This document shows, one piece after another, positions 10,941 to 22,810 of a stretch of 64,000 nucleotides of DNA. Below the pieces are notes generated by a model, which worked only from the letters and a program-made list of their open reading frames with translations, searched no databases and was not told the DNA's origin. The stretch's first letter is position 1; the number at the start of each line of letters is the position of its first letter. The DNA is from Begonia masoniana (Eukaryota > Streptophyta > Magnoliopsida > Cucurbitales > Begoniaceae), in contig CM039512.1 of NCBI GenBank assembly GCA_022432975.1, forward strand, positions 34,345,730 through 34,409,729, in the 5' to 3' direction. The position numbers and the translations under genes are program-made.

Positions 10941-12060
10941 GGTGCTCCTGTTCTGTTTTGTGAAGAAAAATGATGGAACGCTCAGAATGTGCATCGATTA
11001 CAGAGAATTGAACATGCTGACGATTAAGAACAAGTATCAACTGCCTCAGATAGACGACTTGTTTGACCAACTACAAGGTGCCCAAAATTTTATCAATGAT
11101 TGACCTACGCTCGAGTTACTATCAGCTGAAGATGTTCCAAAGACTGCATTTCTTACTAGGTATGGGCATTACGAGTTCTTGGTAATGTCTTTCGGATTTA
11201 TAAATGCACCTGCAGCCTTTGTGAATTTGATGAATCATGTCTTCCGAGGGTACTTGGACAAGTTTGTTATCGTCTTTAACGATGATATTTTGGTTTATTC
11301 ACGGACTAAGGAGGAATATAAGGAGCATTTGAAGGTGATTTTGGCAACCCTGAAGCAAAACAAATTGTATGCAAAGCTTTCTAAGTGCAATTTTTTGTTA
11401 GACAGAGTGAATTTTTTGGGGCATATTATTTCAAAAGAGGAAATTTATGTTGATCCGGCTAAGATACAAGCTATTAGAGACTAGCCATAACCAAGAAATG
11501 TTAAAAATATACGTGGTTTTCTTGGATTGGTCAGATACTATCAGAAATTCATTGAGGGGTTTTCAAGCATTGCAGCCCCTCTATCCCGTTTGATGAGGAA
11601 AAATACAAAATTTATTTGGTCAACAAGCTGTGAGGAAGGTTTCCAACAGTTAAAACTGAAGTTAACTACAGCTCCGGTCCTGACGTTGCCAGTTGAAGGC
11701 GACAAGTTTAGCGTATATTGTGATGCATCTAAGATCGGATTGAGATGCGTACTAATCCAAGAAGGAAGAGTTATTGCGTATGCTTCTCGACAGTTAAAGA
11801 TGTACGAGCAGAACTACCCAACCCACGATTTTGAGTTAGCAACAGTTGTCTTCGCGTTGAAAATATGGAGGCATTATCTCTATGGACAACAATGTGAGAT
11901 ATTTTCAGATCACAAGAATCTGAAATACTTGTTTACGCAGAAGGAGTTGAATATGCGACAAAGGAGGTGGTTAGAGTTTGTCAAGGATTACGATTTTGAG
12001 ATCAAATACCACCCGGGAAAAGCGAAAAAGGTAGCCGATGCTTTGAGCAGAATGCCTACG
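10941..12060 (+). pseudogene. pol: Reverse transcriptase and RNase H of element E (broken)
   Basis: RT motifs present are GAPVLF (frame-disturbed), [29 protein letters not shown] and the catalytic NDDILVYS with both aspartates. A deletion or frameshift near 11095-11130 disrupts the SRIDLRSGYYQL region. RNase H at 11720-12055 shows [21 protein letters not shown] and VADALSRM, so the D-E-D-D residues remain. Stops at 11482-11490 replace WPQ codons, again fitting G-to-A and C-to-T change. Confidence 0.87.
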
Positions 12061-12347
12061 TCGAGCCAATCTTCAACTTCAACAATGTCTGTATCACTGA
12101 AAGCTAAAATTTCTAGATTCCATTTGGAGATTGTTTCGGATCTGTCAGCCCTTACTAGCATTTCGCTAAAACCAACGATTTTGGACAAAATTCGAGAAGC
12201 TCAGTAGAAAGATCTTGAATGTGAGAGCTTTAGAATGAGCATGACCTCCGATGATTCGTCCGATTTCAATCAGTCGGATGATGGAACGTTGAAATTAAGA
12301 AGCAAGTGGTACGTGCCTGATGATAAAGACTTAAAGAAAGAGATTTT
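12061..12347 (+). pseudogene. pol: Truncated linker/integrase start of element E
   Basis: The frame continues past RNase H with [22 protein letters not shown], then, after one TAG, DGTLKLRSKWYVPDDKDLKKEIL. Element C has the same stretch before its HHCC zinc domain. At about 12347 the sequence changes abruptly into LTR sequence, so the zinc, catalytic and chromodomain parts of integrase are deleted. Confidence 0.8.
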
Positions 12348-13482
12348 GTATGTAATCCCGGTCATGTTGGGGAGGGGTTCAGACATGGCTGTCCTGAGAG
12401 GAGGAGCATGTTTTCCCTCCGGTAGATGGAAAGGTCTGTCTAACCGCAAGATGTGCCCTCTCCATCTGGTGAGAGTAAACCCCTAGTGACATCCCGCTTT
12501 GTAACGACATGAATGAAATAACTGTATGTTTTATGAACTGCATATGCACAACATGCATTTACATTTACGTTGACTTGTTGAGCCTTTAGCTCACAAGTGT
12601 TTCTGTGGTATAGGTAACATAGACGAACAAGGTGAGGATTTCATACCTCAACCCGATGAATGAAGCAGTTGAAGAGGAATGTCCGTGGTAGGGTGCTCGT
12701 GGCCTTTGGAGCGTATTTTGACCCGTGAGTAATGTGTATGTGTGTCATGGGTGACGTTTCTAATTTTGATGTGTATAAGTAGCTTATAGATAGTTAGATT
12801 TCCTATTTTGAAATACTGGAGATGTTGGGGAGTCTTTTGTTTTTCGTCTGTATGGATACGTTCAATTTAGACGTATCCATGCAGCTCGTTTCTAGAATTT
12901 TGCTAAGTACTTATGGTGTAGATATGGTGACAAATTATTATATTATTAAAGTTTAATCGTTGAGTTTATAACGTATTTAAGAGTGTATTGGATGGTGAAA
13001 GATGTTTGGAGAGTAAAGGAAGTGAATTGATGATGAGTAATAGAATTGGTTAAGTATGTAAAATGTGAAGTGTTAGGCGTAGAGGGATGGCATTTTGACT
13101 TCGAAGTGTCGACCTGTGCTTGCAGGTATCGACCTATTAGTTAAAGTGTCGACCGGTAGGCTAAGGTGTCGACCCATTTAAGCAAGAGTCGATTCTAGAG
13201 AGGATTGAGGCGTCGACCTGGTTGTTGGTGTGTCAACCAGTTTAATGCAAAAACCGATAGGGGTGTTCACCTGGGCGTGCAGGTGTCGACCCCTTTTGGC
13301 AAGTGTCGACCCCGAAGTTTAAACTAATGAAAACAGAGAGAAACGAGGTGTCGACCCGATTACATAGGTGTCGCCCCTCTTGGCAAGTGTCGACCCCTCC
13401 TTGCAGGTGTCGACCCCAAAGTTAAGTCTGTCGAAAACAGAGAAAGATAGAGTGTCGACCGATCTCTATAGGTGCCGACCAG
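12348..13482 (+). repeat. Right LTR of element E, first part (5'-truncated)
   Basis: From about 12500 this copy aligns closely with 7745-8715 of the left LTR. The preceding 150 bases (12350-12500) have no match in the left LTR but resemble, on the opposite strand, a block of the LTR of C around 48580-48740 (CACATCCCGCGG, GGGCTCAGGCACGG). They are therefore ordinary LTR sequence lost from the left copy. The first roughly 900 bases of this LTR are missing together with most of integrase. Element F interrupts at 13483; the LTR resumes at 20525. Confidence 0.82.
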
Positions 13483-13582
13483 TGATGGGAATCGGGGTGC
13501 CACAATGACACTCAAACTCACATTTGCGGAAGCCAAAAGAGAAGAAGAAAAAAATGCATGAAAATAGTGGCAAAAATTTTAA
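13483..13582 (-). repeat. 100-bp terminal LTR fragment of element F
   Basis: This stretch is identical by eye to the first 100 bases of the complete LTRs at 14345 and 19396. It then jumps into sequence that matches internal position 18633. The junction shares ATTT with both parents, suggesting a deletion through short homology. Confidence 0.9.
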
Positions 13583-14344
13583 AAAGAACAATTTGAGTGC
13601 AAGCCATATATTTTCCAGGTTCTGTAAACTTGAAATAGACGTGAGAATGACGGGCAGAAAAACAAAAATCTAAACTAGACACAGAATAGAAAATGACAAC
13701 CTAGAAATCTAACAGATCAATATGCTATCAATTAATCACCCAAGGATCTGTAAACCGAATTGGATATGCATATGTTGTACTATCAATGACAGACAAACAC
13801 CGAACAGAAAAGACCATCTAAACAAGACACAAAAACATTTAACAACCTAAACAATCTAGGTGGAACATGAAACAGAACCGAAATAAACACAAACAGAACA
13901 AGAAAACGGTTTTGCAAAAACTCAGAAAAACAGATTTCTAAAATTTTCCAACACCAACACAAACAGAAACAAAGACAGAACAGACAAGGAACAGAACAAA
14001 CAGAAAACAAATAATCAGCAGAAAAAGAACAAGCTAATTATCCAACCTAAGCTACCAAGCTAACACAATTAACATGCTGGACCGAAACAGACAACAGTTC
14101 AGCAAACCAGAAAAGAACAGAAAAAGGAATGCAATTTTTTTTTTTTTTTTTGAAATGCAGAGCATGCTGGCGGAGGAATCTCAGATGAACATGCAACATG
14201 AGACACAGACAGAAAAAGGAAACAAACAGAACACAAGACACTAAAACAGAGAACAGACACGAAAAAAATGAAAAACAAAACAGAAAAATTGTCAGAAAAT
14301 GAAAACAAACACAGTGAGCTTCCAGGTTCGGCTTTGATACCAAA
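13583..14344 (-). repeat. Duplicated PBS-proximal internal region of F
   Basis: The segment matches 18633-19395 with a few substitutions (for example near 13697, 13747 and 14001) and a different poly-T length at about 14136. It includes a PBS copy at 14330-14342 (GGCTTTGATACCA on this strand). A-rich short reading frames here are not coding. Confidence 0.9.
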
Positions 14345-15467
14345 TGATGGGAATCGGGGTGCCACAATGACACTCAAACTCACATTTGCGGAAGCCAAAA
14401 GAGAAGAAGAAAAAAATGCATGAAAATAGTGGCAAAAATTTGACGAAAACAGAGGCGATTTGGCGTAACGCAAAGGATGGCGTAATATTGATTTCGTGAT
14501 GTGGGTGCTGTGCAGAAATATGCGAAAATGGAAGATGAAATGAAGGAAGGCCCACAGCTGTCCCAACGCTTGAGCGTTTGGGAGAAGAACTCCAACGTTG
14601 CCGAAGGAGGTGCCAGCGAAGGGCACTCGGTTCTCGCTCATATTCAGTTTCCGCTCTTTGACAGAGAGGAGTGAAAATGGGCTAAGAATACCCCCTAGCA
14701 ACCGAGGGCTCGGGGCACAATACAATGGTCCACCCCTGGTGCTGCGCACCGGTGAAACCAGAGAGGGGCTCTCTCTCTCGCTCACGGAGGTCACTCCGAC
14801 AAGGAAGAAAAACTCTTCTGTATTTCCAAAAATTCGAATCTACTATTACAGAGTTACCGTGGAAGCTAAATACACCGAAAAGAAGATCGAGACTTCTGGC
14901 GATGGCGATGGAAGGCGATTGGCAGGTGACCGTTGGCGAAGAAGGATCTTGCAGTTGGCGTGAATCGGCTGAGGCATGAGCAGCGACAGTGAACCGATTT
15001 TAGGTCTCTCAGCTGAATGGCGTGGAGCGGTTCACTGGGCAGCGAGCTTCTAAGGGCTGGTTCACTCCTTTGCTCCTTGGTTTAGTTTGGTTCAGCCTTG
15101 TTTTACCTTGGTTCAGTCCGGTTCAACCCTTTGTTCTTTTCGGTTCAGCCGGTTCTCCCTTTGGTTCGCCTTGGTTTAGCATCCCCTTTAAAGACTATTA
15201 CAAACATGCATTCTAAAAGGCTAAAGTTTGCCAAATAACGAGTTTTAAATAAAACTAAAGTTTTCTAAAAATATATAAATTAAATACAAGGCTCGTTTAC
15301 ACAATTTGAATTAAAGGAAAACAAATTCCTTCTTCAATGATTTCCTCCAAGCCTTGAGAAACCATTTACCTACAAAATTCCACAAGTCCATTAGATATAT
15401 AAAATAAATAAATAAATAAATACATACCTTGACTTGTGCTCGATGGATCAGGACTGTGGGCATATCA
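14345..15467 (-). repeat. Middle LTR of element F (1123 bp)
   Basis: It runs from TGATGGGAATCGG to GGGCATATCA. Against the right LTR I count seven substitutions, all transitions, and one single-base indel, about 0.7% difference. It includes a block rich in GGTTCA/GGTTTA repeats (15050-15180). Short reading frames such as 14598-14963 recur identically in the right LTR but have no recognisable domain. Confidence 0.93.
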
Positions 15468-18400
15468 TTCCCTCCCGGTTCTTTAGGATTTGACCTCAAA
15501 TCCAATGGTGAATATCATGGAAGATGCTACAACACTTAGGATAAATTTCTCTACTAAAAGCTTAACAAGTAAACCATAGTAGACATAAAATAAAATTATC
15601 CTAAAGTTTGAGAAATCATTTTACCATCCACAATGGTCTCAAATAAATTCCAAGATTAAATTGTTCATTGCAACAATTTAGAAAACAAGCATTCAAGATA
15701 AATCAAGTTTGATGCAAGCATATCGAACAATTTCATTTCTCATGCAAAATAAATAAGAAAATATTGAACCAATTGATAATTCAAAGAAAACAACATTTGG
15801 TTTCAAGCAATTCAAATTGAACTCAAAGAAATAATCAATCTTTTCGATCCAATGAGTAAGAACTAAGGATATTTCACAATTCAAGCAAACTAGGCAAGTT
15901 GCTAAGCTCAATTAAAAGTCATCATAAAATTTCCAGGTCTAGCATATGATTCTATCCTTAATCACAATTCAAAATATGGATGCCAAATTTGATCAAACAA
16001 ATAAATCATTAAACAAGTCCTCTAAAATAGGCATCATCAATTTCCTTGAACAAATTCCATCTAACCAATACTTAAATCTAAGAAATCAAAAGGGTTAGAT
16101 GATTCAAACCTTGGCCAATGGTCTTGAATGGACTAGGAAGCCAAGAATTCCTACGACAAACATTCACAACAAGACAACAAACACAAATAACAAAAACAAA
16201 CATAAAACATAACGCACGAGACTAATTTAAGATAGGTCCTAAGCATTTAATCAAATAGCACAACAAATCAAACAAGTTAATCAAAGAAAATAAACTTGCA
16301 ACTAATATCAATGATAAGTTATTGGGTCTAGGCAACCCTCTAGAACTTTTGTGGAAATCGTCACACTATCCCACACCCTTTATAGGCGACTGCCTCACAC
16401 GGCGATCTGTTGGGCCCAATGGCCAGCGGTAAACCTCGGACAATACCAACGGCCCACAGAGGAAAGCTCTTGGCCACAAACACAGATCACTCGACGTACA
16501 GATATGACATGCTCTTGTTAAAAGGTCGGACATAGCCCTAAACAAACAAAATCACTCAACTTGATGCAATCAATAAGAGTTTAAACAGAATTATAAAACA
16601 TGGTGAAATAGAATTTGCCAAGCTCTATTTAACATGCAATTTAGTTCATGCTTTTCATTCTAAATTTAACTTAACATCAAGGACTCAAAGACTTGACACT
16701 AAACACAATTAGACACTAAACACAATTAGACACACAAGTTAAAAACAAATGTCAAATCAATTTGGAAAAACACCAAACAGAAAATTTCAATAAAAACAAT
16801 CCTAAAGGTACTAAACAGAAAATTTACACAATTCTCATCCAATTAACATGAAATTTTAACAGAGGATAGTTAACATTATGAGTGACATGCTATCAAAATT
16901 TCAGGTTCAAATTCATTATGAGCAAGGAATTATGCAAGTGCAAAGTTGTAACAAAAAAAGAAAAACCCTAAAAACAGCTTCTAAACAACCTAGATTCCTA
17001 AACAGAAAGTAGCACAATTCAACTCCAAATAATCTGAAATTTTAACAGGGGTTAGTCCACAATATGATGAACATGCTGTAAAAATTTCAAATCAAAATTC
17101 ATTACGAGCAGAAAATTATGCAAGTCCAAAGTAGTAACAAAAACTAGAAAAACCAGAAATCCTAAACCAGAATTTTAATCTAAACATCCTAGAAAAGTCT
17201 AAACAAAACAATGCCAATTTGGACAACAAATTAGCACATCAAACTCTCCTAAACATGGAACATGTAAAAAGATTAAACAAAACAAAACACATACTAAAAA
17301 AACATTTGGAAAACACCAAAACAACACAATAATTTCAGCAAATATAAACTAACATGAGAACTCAATTTTAGCATTCATTTTCAAATCCATTCTCTATGTA
17401 AATTAATTTTGCCAACATAACCTAAACAACGAAACATGGTTATAAAAACAGAAACAAATATCTATAAACATTCACCTAAACAAAATCGAAATTATGACTC
17501 AAAACACAACATTAGAACATGCTTTTATTCAAGAATAACATCCCGAAATTACACAGATATGGGCCATGGTTAATTCATGCTTGCTTACCAGAAACATGAG
17601 GTTAAGATGGTAAAGTCATATCATATAATTTCACAGTAATGATATCCAAATAAACAGCAAATGCAAACACAAACAAAAGAACATGCTTTTCAAGAAAACA
17701 TTCTGAAATTAAACAGATACGGACCATGGTTAATTCATGCTATCTAATCAGTAACATGAGGTTAATATGGAAAAATCATATCAGGTAATTATCATAACAA
17801 TGTAATCCAAAGAAACAAGTCCAGACACAGACAAACATAAAACACAAGTTGCTCTCGGTCAACAGTTCCGAAGAGTCTCCACACAGAAAATAAAACTAAA
17901 CAGAATTTGCTCTCGGTCAACAGTTCCGAAGAGTCTCCCAACACATCAAAAAATAAACTAAAAATAGACAGGAAAGTACCTTTAAAGCAAAGCAATTGAT
18001 AACTCCAAAATTGCCAATTAAGGAAGCCTCTTGCCTTGGGAGATGGGTACAAAAACTGCACAACAAATGTTACGAAAAACACACACACAACAGAGACTAA
18101 GATATGCAAAAACAACAATCTAGAACTAAACATTAATGCAAGGTTCAAATGCTAAACCTTTTAGCAATTTGAACAACAACAACAAAACACCTAAACATGC
18201 TCCTAAACAAGATAAGAAAGAACAAGAAAAACAGCAAGAAAACACAACCTAAAACTAGACAAAAACTATCACCAATTCAATACATATGTTATCCAATATG
18301 TGGCATTAAAGTTCAGCAATTAATCTTGGTGAATGGACACTAAAAAGAGCAGCAAGGTTGCTGCAAAAACCTTAAGAAAATTGACACAACATGCTCCAGA

Positions 18401-19395
18401 ATAAACAGCAAATATCACTATATAAATTGTTGTTCTTTTGAACTCAAGTCTAGTTTAAAATGATGGTATTTTGCTGTAAAATGATAAACCAATAAGCAGA
18501 TAACAGCAGTAAGACAATAGCAATAAGTTCTACAGTAGTTCAGCAACAAGCAGATGAAATTATTAATCTAAATGATGTTGTTTGCTATAAAGTTAAAACC
18601 AGAGCAGACATTAGTCAAGTTTCAATTTTAAAAAGAACAATTTGAGTGCAAGCCATATATTTTCCAGGTTCTGTAAACTTGAAATAGACGTGAGAATGAC
18701 GGGCAGAAAAACAAAAATCTAAACTAGACACAGAATAGAAAATTACAACCTAGAAATCTAACAGATCAATATGCTATCAATTAATCACCCAAGGTTCTGT
18801 AAACCGAATTGGATATGCATATGTTGTACTATCAATGACAGACAAACACCGAACAGAAAAGACCATCTAAACAAGACACAAAAACATTTAACAACCTAAA
18901 CAATCTAGGTGGAACATGAAACAGAACCGAAATAAACACAAACAGAACAAGAAAACGGTTTTGCAAAAACTCAGAAAAACAGATTTCTAAAATTTTCCAA
19001 CACCAACACAAACAGAAACAAAGACAGAACAGACAAGGAACATAACAAACAGAAAACAAATAATCAGCAGAAAAAGAACAAGCTAATTATCCAACCTAAG
19101 CTACCAAGCTAACACAATTAACATGCTGGACCGAAACAGACAACAGTTCAGCAAACCAGAAAAGAACAGAAAAAGGAATGCAATTTTTTTTTTTTTTTTT
19201 TTGAAATGCAGAGCATGCTGGCGGAGGAATCTCAGATGAACATGCAACATGAGACACAGACAGAAAAATGAAACAAACAGAACACATGACACTAAAACAG
19301 AGAACAGACACGAAAAAAATGAAAAACAAAACAGAAAAATTGTCAGAAAATGAAAACAAACACAGTGAGCTTCCAGGTTCGGCTTTGATACCAAA
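15468..19395 (-). other. Internal region of element F, no coding sequence recognised
   Basis: The 3.9 kb are A-rich on the plus strand and hold no gag or pol motif in any frame that I can see. The PPT side at 15468-15485 is TTCCCTCCCGG on this strand, followed by the palindrome GGATTTGACCTCAAATCC at 15486-15503. The PBS is at 19381-19393, reading TGGTATCAAAGCC on the minus strand. A duplicated block CTCTCGGTCAACAGTTCCG occurs at 17852 and 17910. The reading frame at 17792-18148 (minus) is hydrophobic low-complexity and probably chance. Confidence 0.8.
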
Positions 19396-20519
19396 TGATG
19401 GGAATCGGGGTGCCACAATGACACTCAAACTCACATTTGCGGAAGCCAAAAGAGAAGAAGAAAAAAATGCATGAAAATAGTGGCAAAAATTTGACGAAAA
19501 CAGAGGCGATTTGGCGTAACGCGAAGGATGGCGTAATATTGATTTCGTGATGTGGGTAGCTGTGCAGAAATATGCGAAAATGGAAGATGAAATGAAGGAA
19601 GGCCCGCAGCTGTCCCAACGCTTGAGCGTTTGGGAGAAGAACTCCAACGTTGCCGAAGGAGGTGCCAGCGAAGGGCACTCGGTTCTCGCTCATATTCAGT
19701 TTCCGCTCTTTGACAGAGAGGAGTGAAAATGGGCTAAGAATACCCCCTAGCAACCGAGGGCTCGGGGCACAATACAATGGTCCACCCCTGGTGCTGCGCA
19801 CCGGTGAAACCAGAGAGGGGCTCTCTCTCTCGCTCACGGAGGTCACTCCGACAAGGAAGAAAAACTCTTCTGTATTTCCAAAAATTCGAATCTACTATTA
19901 CAGAGTTACCGTGGAAGCTAAATACACCGAAAAGAAGATCGAGACTTCTGGCGATGGCGATGGAAGGCGACTGGCAGGTGACCGTTGGCGAAGAAGGATC
20001 TTGCAGTTGGCGTGAATCGGCTGAGGCATGAGCAGCGACAGTGAACCGATTTTAGGTCTCTCAGCTGAATGGTGTGGAGCGGTTCACTGGGCAGCGAGCT
20101 TCTAAGGGCTGGTTCACTCCTTTGCTCCTTGGTTTAGTTTGGTTCAGCCTTGTTTTACCTTGGTTTAGTCCGGTTCAACCCTTTGTTCTTTTCGGTTCAG
20201 CCGGTTCTCCCTTTGGTTCGCCTTGGTTTAGCATCCCCTTTAAAGACTATTACAAACATGCATTCTAAAAGGCTAAAGTTTGCCAAATAATGAGTTTTAA
20301 ATAAAACTAAAGTTTTCTAAAAATATATAAATTAAATACAAGGCTCGTTTACACAATTTGAATTAAAGGAAAACAAATTCCTTCTTCAATGATTTCCTCC
20401 AAGCCTTGAGAAACCATTTACCTACAAAATTCCACAAGTCCATTAGATATATAAAATAAATAAATAAATAAATACATACCTTGACTTGTGCTCGATGGAT
20501 CAGGACCGTGGGCATATCA
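19396..20519 (-). repeat. Right LTR of element F (1124 bp)
   Basis: This is the 5' LTR in element orientation, because the PBS abuts it at 19381-19393. It ends at 20519 followed by the ACCAG duplication. It contains TA-rich tracts (AAATAAATAAAT near 20455) and the GGTTCA-rich block. Confidence 0.93.
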
Positions 20520-20524
20520 ACCAG

Positions 20525-20785
20525 TTAGTAGACCCGAGACGAGTGAAGTATCGACTGGCCTGTTCAAGTGTCGACCAGTAGACATCCTTTTTGTTGGTTT
20601 CTTTTCTTTAAAACTCAGATTAGCTTAAGCAACCCTACGAGTCTTTCAACACATTTACTGAGGTGTATTCAAAGGCATCAAAGCCGATGTTAAGTTTAAA
20701 GTAAAGTCGAAAATTTGTATGCCAAAAATGTCTTAAGTTAAGAAAGGTTTATGTCAAGTCCCGTGACGGCATCCGGGTCGCCACA
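20525..20785 (+). repeat. Right LTR of element E, final part
   Basis: This continues the LTR after element F and matches 8739-8999 of the left LTR, ending GGGTCGCCACA. It is followed by ACGTT, the target-site duplication, and by the RT frame of G. Confidence 0.88.
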
Positions 20786-20790
20786 ACGTT

Positions 20791-21660
20791 CTTGAAGATT
20801 TCTTGGGGAAGTATATAGTGATCTATTTTGATGACGTTATGGTTTATCGTTATGATCTCGATTCACATTTGGGTCATCATCTTAGACTCTTATTTGATAC
20901 TCTTCGAGATACTAAATTATATGGAAATCTCAAAGAGTATTCTTTTGTGCAAGAGAGGGTTCATTTCCATGGTTTCGTAAATTACCAAGGAGGGCATAGA
21001 AACGGATGAAGCTAAAATTGAAGCCATAACGATTGGCCAACTCCAAAGAGAATTTTGGAGGTAAGAAGCTTTCATGGATTAGCTTCATTTTATAGAAGGT
21101 TCATCAAGGATTTTAGTTTAATTGTAGCCCCTTTTACCGATTGTACCAAGAAGAAAAAGAAATTTCGTTGGACTCAAGCTTGTCAACAAAGCTTTGAGTC
21201 GATTAAAGAGAAACTTTATCACGCCTCTATCTTTATGCTACATGATTTCAACAAAGTTTATGAAGTAGAATGTGATGCTTCCAGAATAGGGATTGGAGCA
21301 TTGCTTATGCAAGAGGGCAAGCTACTTGCCTATTTTAGTGAGAAGCTCAAGGGGGTCGCTTTAAACTACTCACCGTATGATAAGGAGTTTCTAACCATCA
21401 TTCGGGCCCTTGAAATTTAGCAACATTATCTACTTCTGAAGAAATTCATTATTCGTACCGACCACCAAGCTCTTAAACACATAAAGAGCCAACGAAAATT
21501 AAATAGGAGACACGCGAAATGGGTGGAATTCCTCGAACGTTATCCCTACATCATCAAATACAAAAAAAGGAAAACAAACGTGGTGGTTGATGCACTTTCT
21601 AGTAGGTATGTCCTTCTAACCGAATTGAGTATTAGATTTTTAGGATCAAGGGAGCTTGTG
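20791..21660 (+). pseudogene. pol: RT C-terminal half and RNase H of element G (broken)
   Basis: The frame continues exactly from 6821 with LEDFLGKYIVIYFDDVMVY, keeping the two catalytic aspartates. A frameshift near 21000 follows. Connection-domain motifs are RSFHGLASFYRRFIKDF and FRWTQACQQSF. RNase H follows with ECDAS, YDKEF and TDHQALKH, and VVDALSS near 21590. Stops or frameshifts occur near 21007, 21418 and 21548. The motif style is that of CRM/Galadriel-like chromoviruses. Confidence 0.86.
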
Positions 21661-22800
21661 AAGCAGACTAAGATTTTGGTCATTGATATGATTTGAGTAA
21701 GAACAAGACCGAGTGTGGCTACTACATAATAGATTGATACCTCTTGAAAGGAGGGAAATTATGCATTCTAAGTGGAGGAATCCGAGAGTCTCTAATCAAA
21801 GAGGCTCATGGGGGCGAATTAGTCAGTCATTTCAAAGAAAAGAAAACTTTGGAAGTCATCAAGGAACTTATTTATTTGCCACATTTACTTAGAGATGTGC
21901 ATAAGGTTTTGGAAAAATGCATAGTGTGCAAGAAGGCTAAGAGCCGAGTTCTTCCTCAAGGACTCTACTTACCTTTGTTGGTTTCGAGTCATCCTTGGGT
22001 AGAAGTGAGCATGAACTTTGTTTTAGGACTCCCTCGCACGTCCCGATCAAAGGAATCAATCATAGTGGTAGTAGATTGATTTTAAAAAATGGCTCACTTC
22101 ATAGCTTCCCTCGCTCGCATGCATGGAATACCAAAGTCCATTGTCTCGGATACGTACACCAAATTTGAGTTTGTTTTGGAGGACTCTTTGGGGCAAATTG
22201 GGCACCAAAATGCTATTTAGTACTTCATTTCACCCACAAATCGACGGTCAAACTGAAATGGTGAATAGAACAATGGGCGCTTTGCTAAAGAGTATAGTAG
22301 GTAAGAAGCTCTCCAATTGGGACTTACAACTTCCCTACATTGAATTTGCCTATAATCGGAATGTGCACAATACCACTCAAATGACCATTTTGAGGTAGTT
22401 TATGGCTTTAACCCCCTCACACCGCTAGACCTTATTCCTTTAGCCATGAATAAAGATGGTCAATCGTAGTGAAGCAAGTAAAGTCGAACAAGTGAAGACT
22501 TTGCATGAGAAGGTTAGGAAGAACATTAAAAATAAGAATGAGACATATGCCAAGCACGCCAACTGCGGTAGGAAAGAAGTCATCTTCAAGGAAGACGATC
22601 TAGTATGGTTACATTTGAGGAAGGAGAGTTCCCTAACTAAAGAAAATCCAAACTCCTCCATAAAGCCGATGGATCGTACAAGGTAGTGGAAAAGATCAAT
22701 AACAATGCATACAAGCTTGAATTTTCGAGAAAATACGGAGTATCTGCCACTTTCAATGTACAAGACTTATCTCTGTACATTAGGGAAGAGACCAAACTAG
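21661..22800 (+). pseudogene. pol: Integrase of element G (broken)
   Basis: The HHCC zinc domain is visible at 21790-21930 (EAHGGELVSHF, EKCIVCKKAKSR). In the catalytic core, the first conserved aspartate of SMDF reads SMNF at about 22012. The second is in IVSDTYT near 22145, with frameshifts around it. The glutamate region reads GQTEMVNRTMGALL at 22244-22285. The C-terminal part has FKEDDLVWLHLRKE at 22588-22630 and DLSLYI near 22770. Several stops make it inactive. Integrase would insert the cDNA into the nuclear genome. Confidence 0.84.
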
Positions 22801-22810
22801 GAGAAGAAGC

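Larger units (their letters stand above)
13483..20519 (-). mobile_element. Element F: non-coding LTR retrotransposon with three LTR copies
   Basis: The element starts TGATGGGAATCGGGG and ends GGGCATATCA, flanked by ACCAG at 13478-13482 and 20520-20524. It has two complete LTRs (14345-15467 and 19396-20519) around a 3.9-kb internal region. To the left lie a 100-bp LTR start joined to a second copy of the PBS-proximal internal region. The layout is LTR(deleted)-internal(deleted)-LTR-internal-LTR. The PBS lies beside the right LTR on the minus strand, so orientation is minus. I recognise no gag or pol motif, so it is a LARD-like non-autonomous element. Confidence 0.9.
6822..20785 (+). mobile_element. 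Element E: decayed Tekay/Del-like Ty3/gypsy chromovirus
   Basis: The element starts TGTAATACC and ends GGTCGCCACA. It has a 2178-bp left LTR, PBS, gag, protease, RT, RNase H, a truncated integrase and a damaged right LTR split by element F. Flanking 5-mers are ACATT (6817-6821) and ACGTT (20786-20790), a target-site duplication with one transition. The RT frame of G resumes exactly after the second copy. The protein order and motifs parallel element C, though the LTRs differ in sequence. Many stops and frameshifts indicate an old, dead copy. Confidence 0.9.

Noticed and set aside
14099..14794. Minus-strand frame of 231 codons, with partial copies at 19096-19846
   Set aside because: It spans the PBS-side internal sequence and LTR of element F, is serine/phenylalanine-rich low complexity from A/T-rich DNA, and is disrupted between copies.
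17792..18148. Hydrophobic 118-codon minus-strand frame that could be a membrane protein
   Set aside because: It lies in the non-coding interior of F, with no start context, motif or homologous frame elsewhere to support it.
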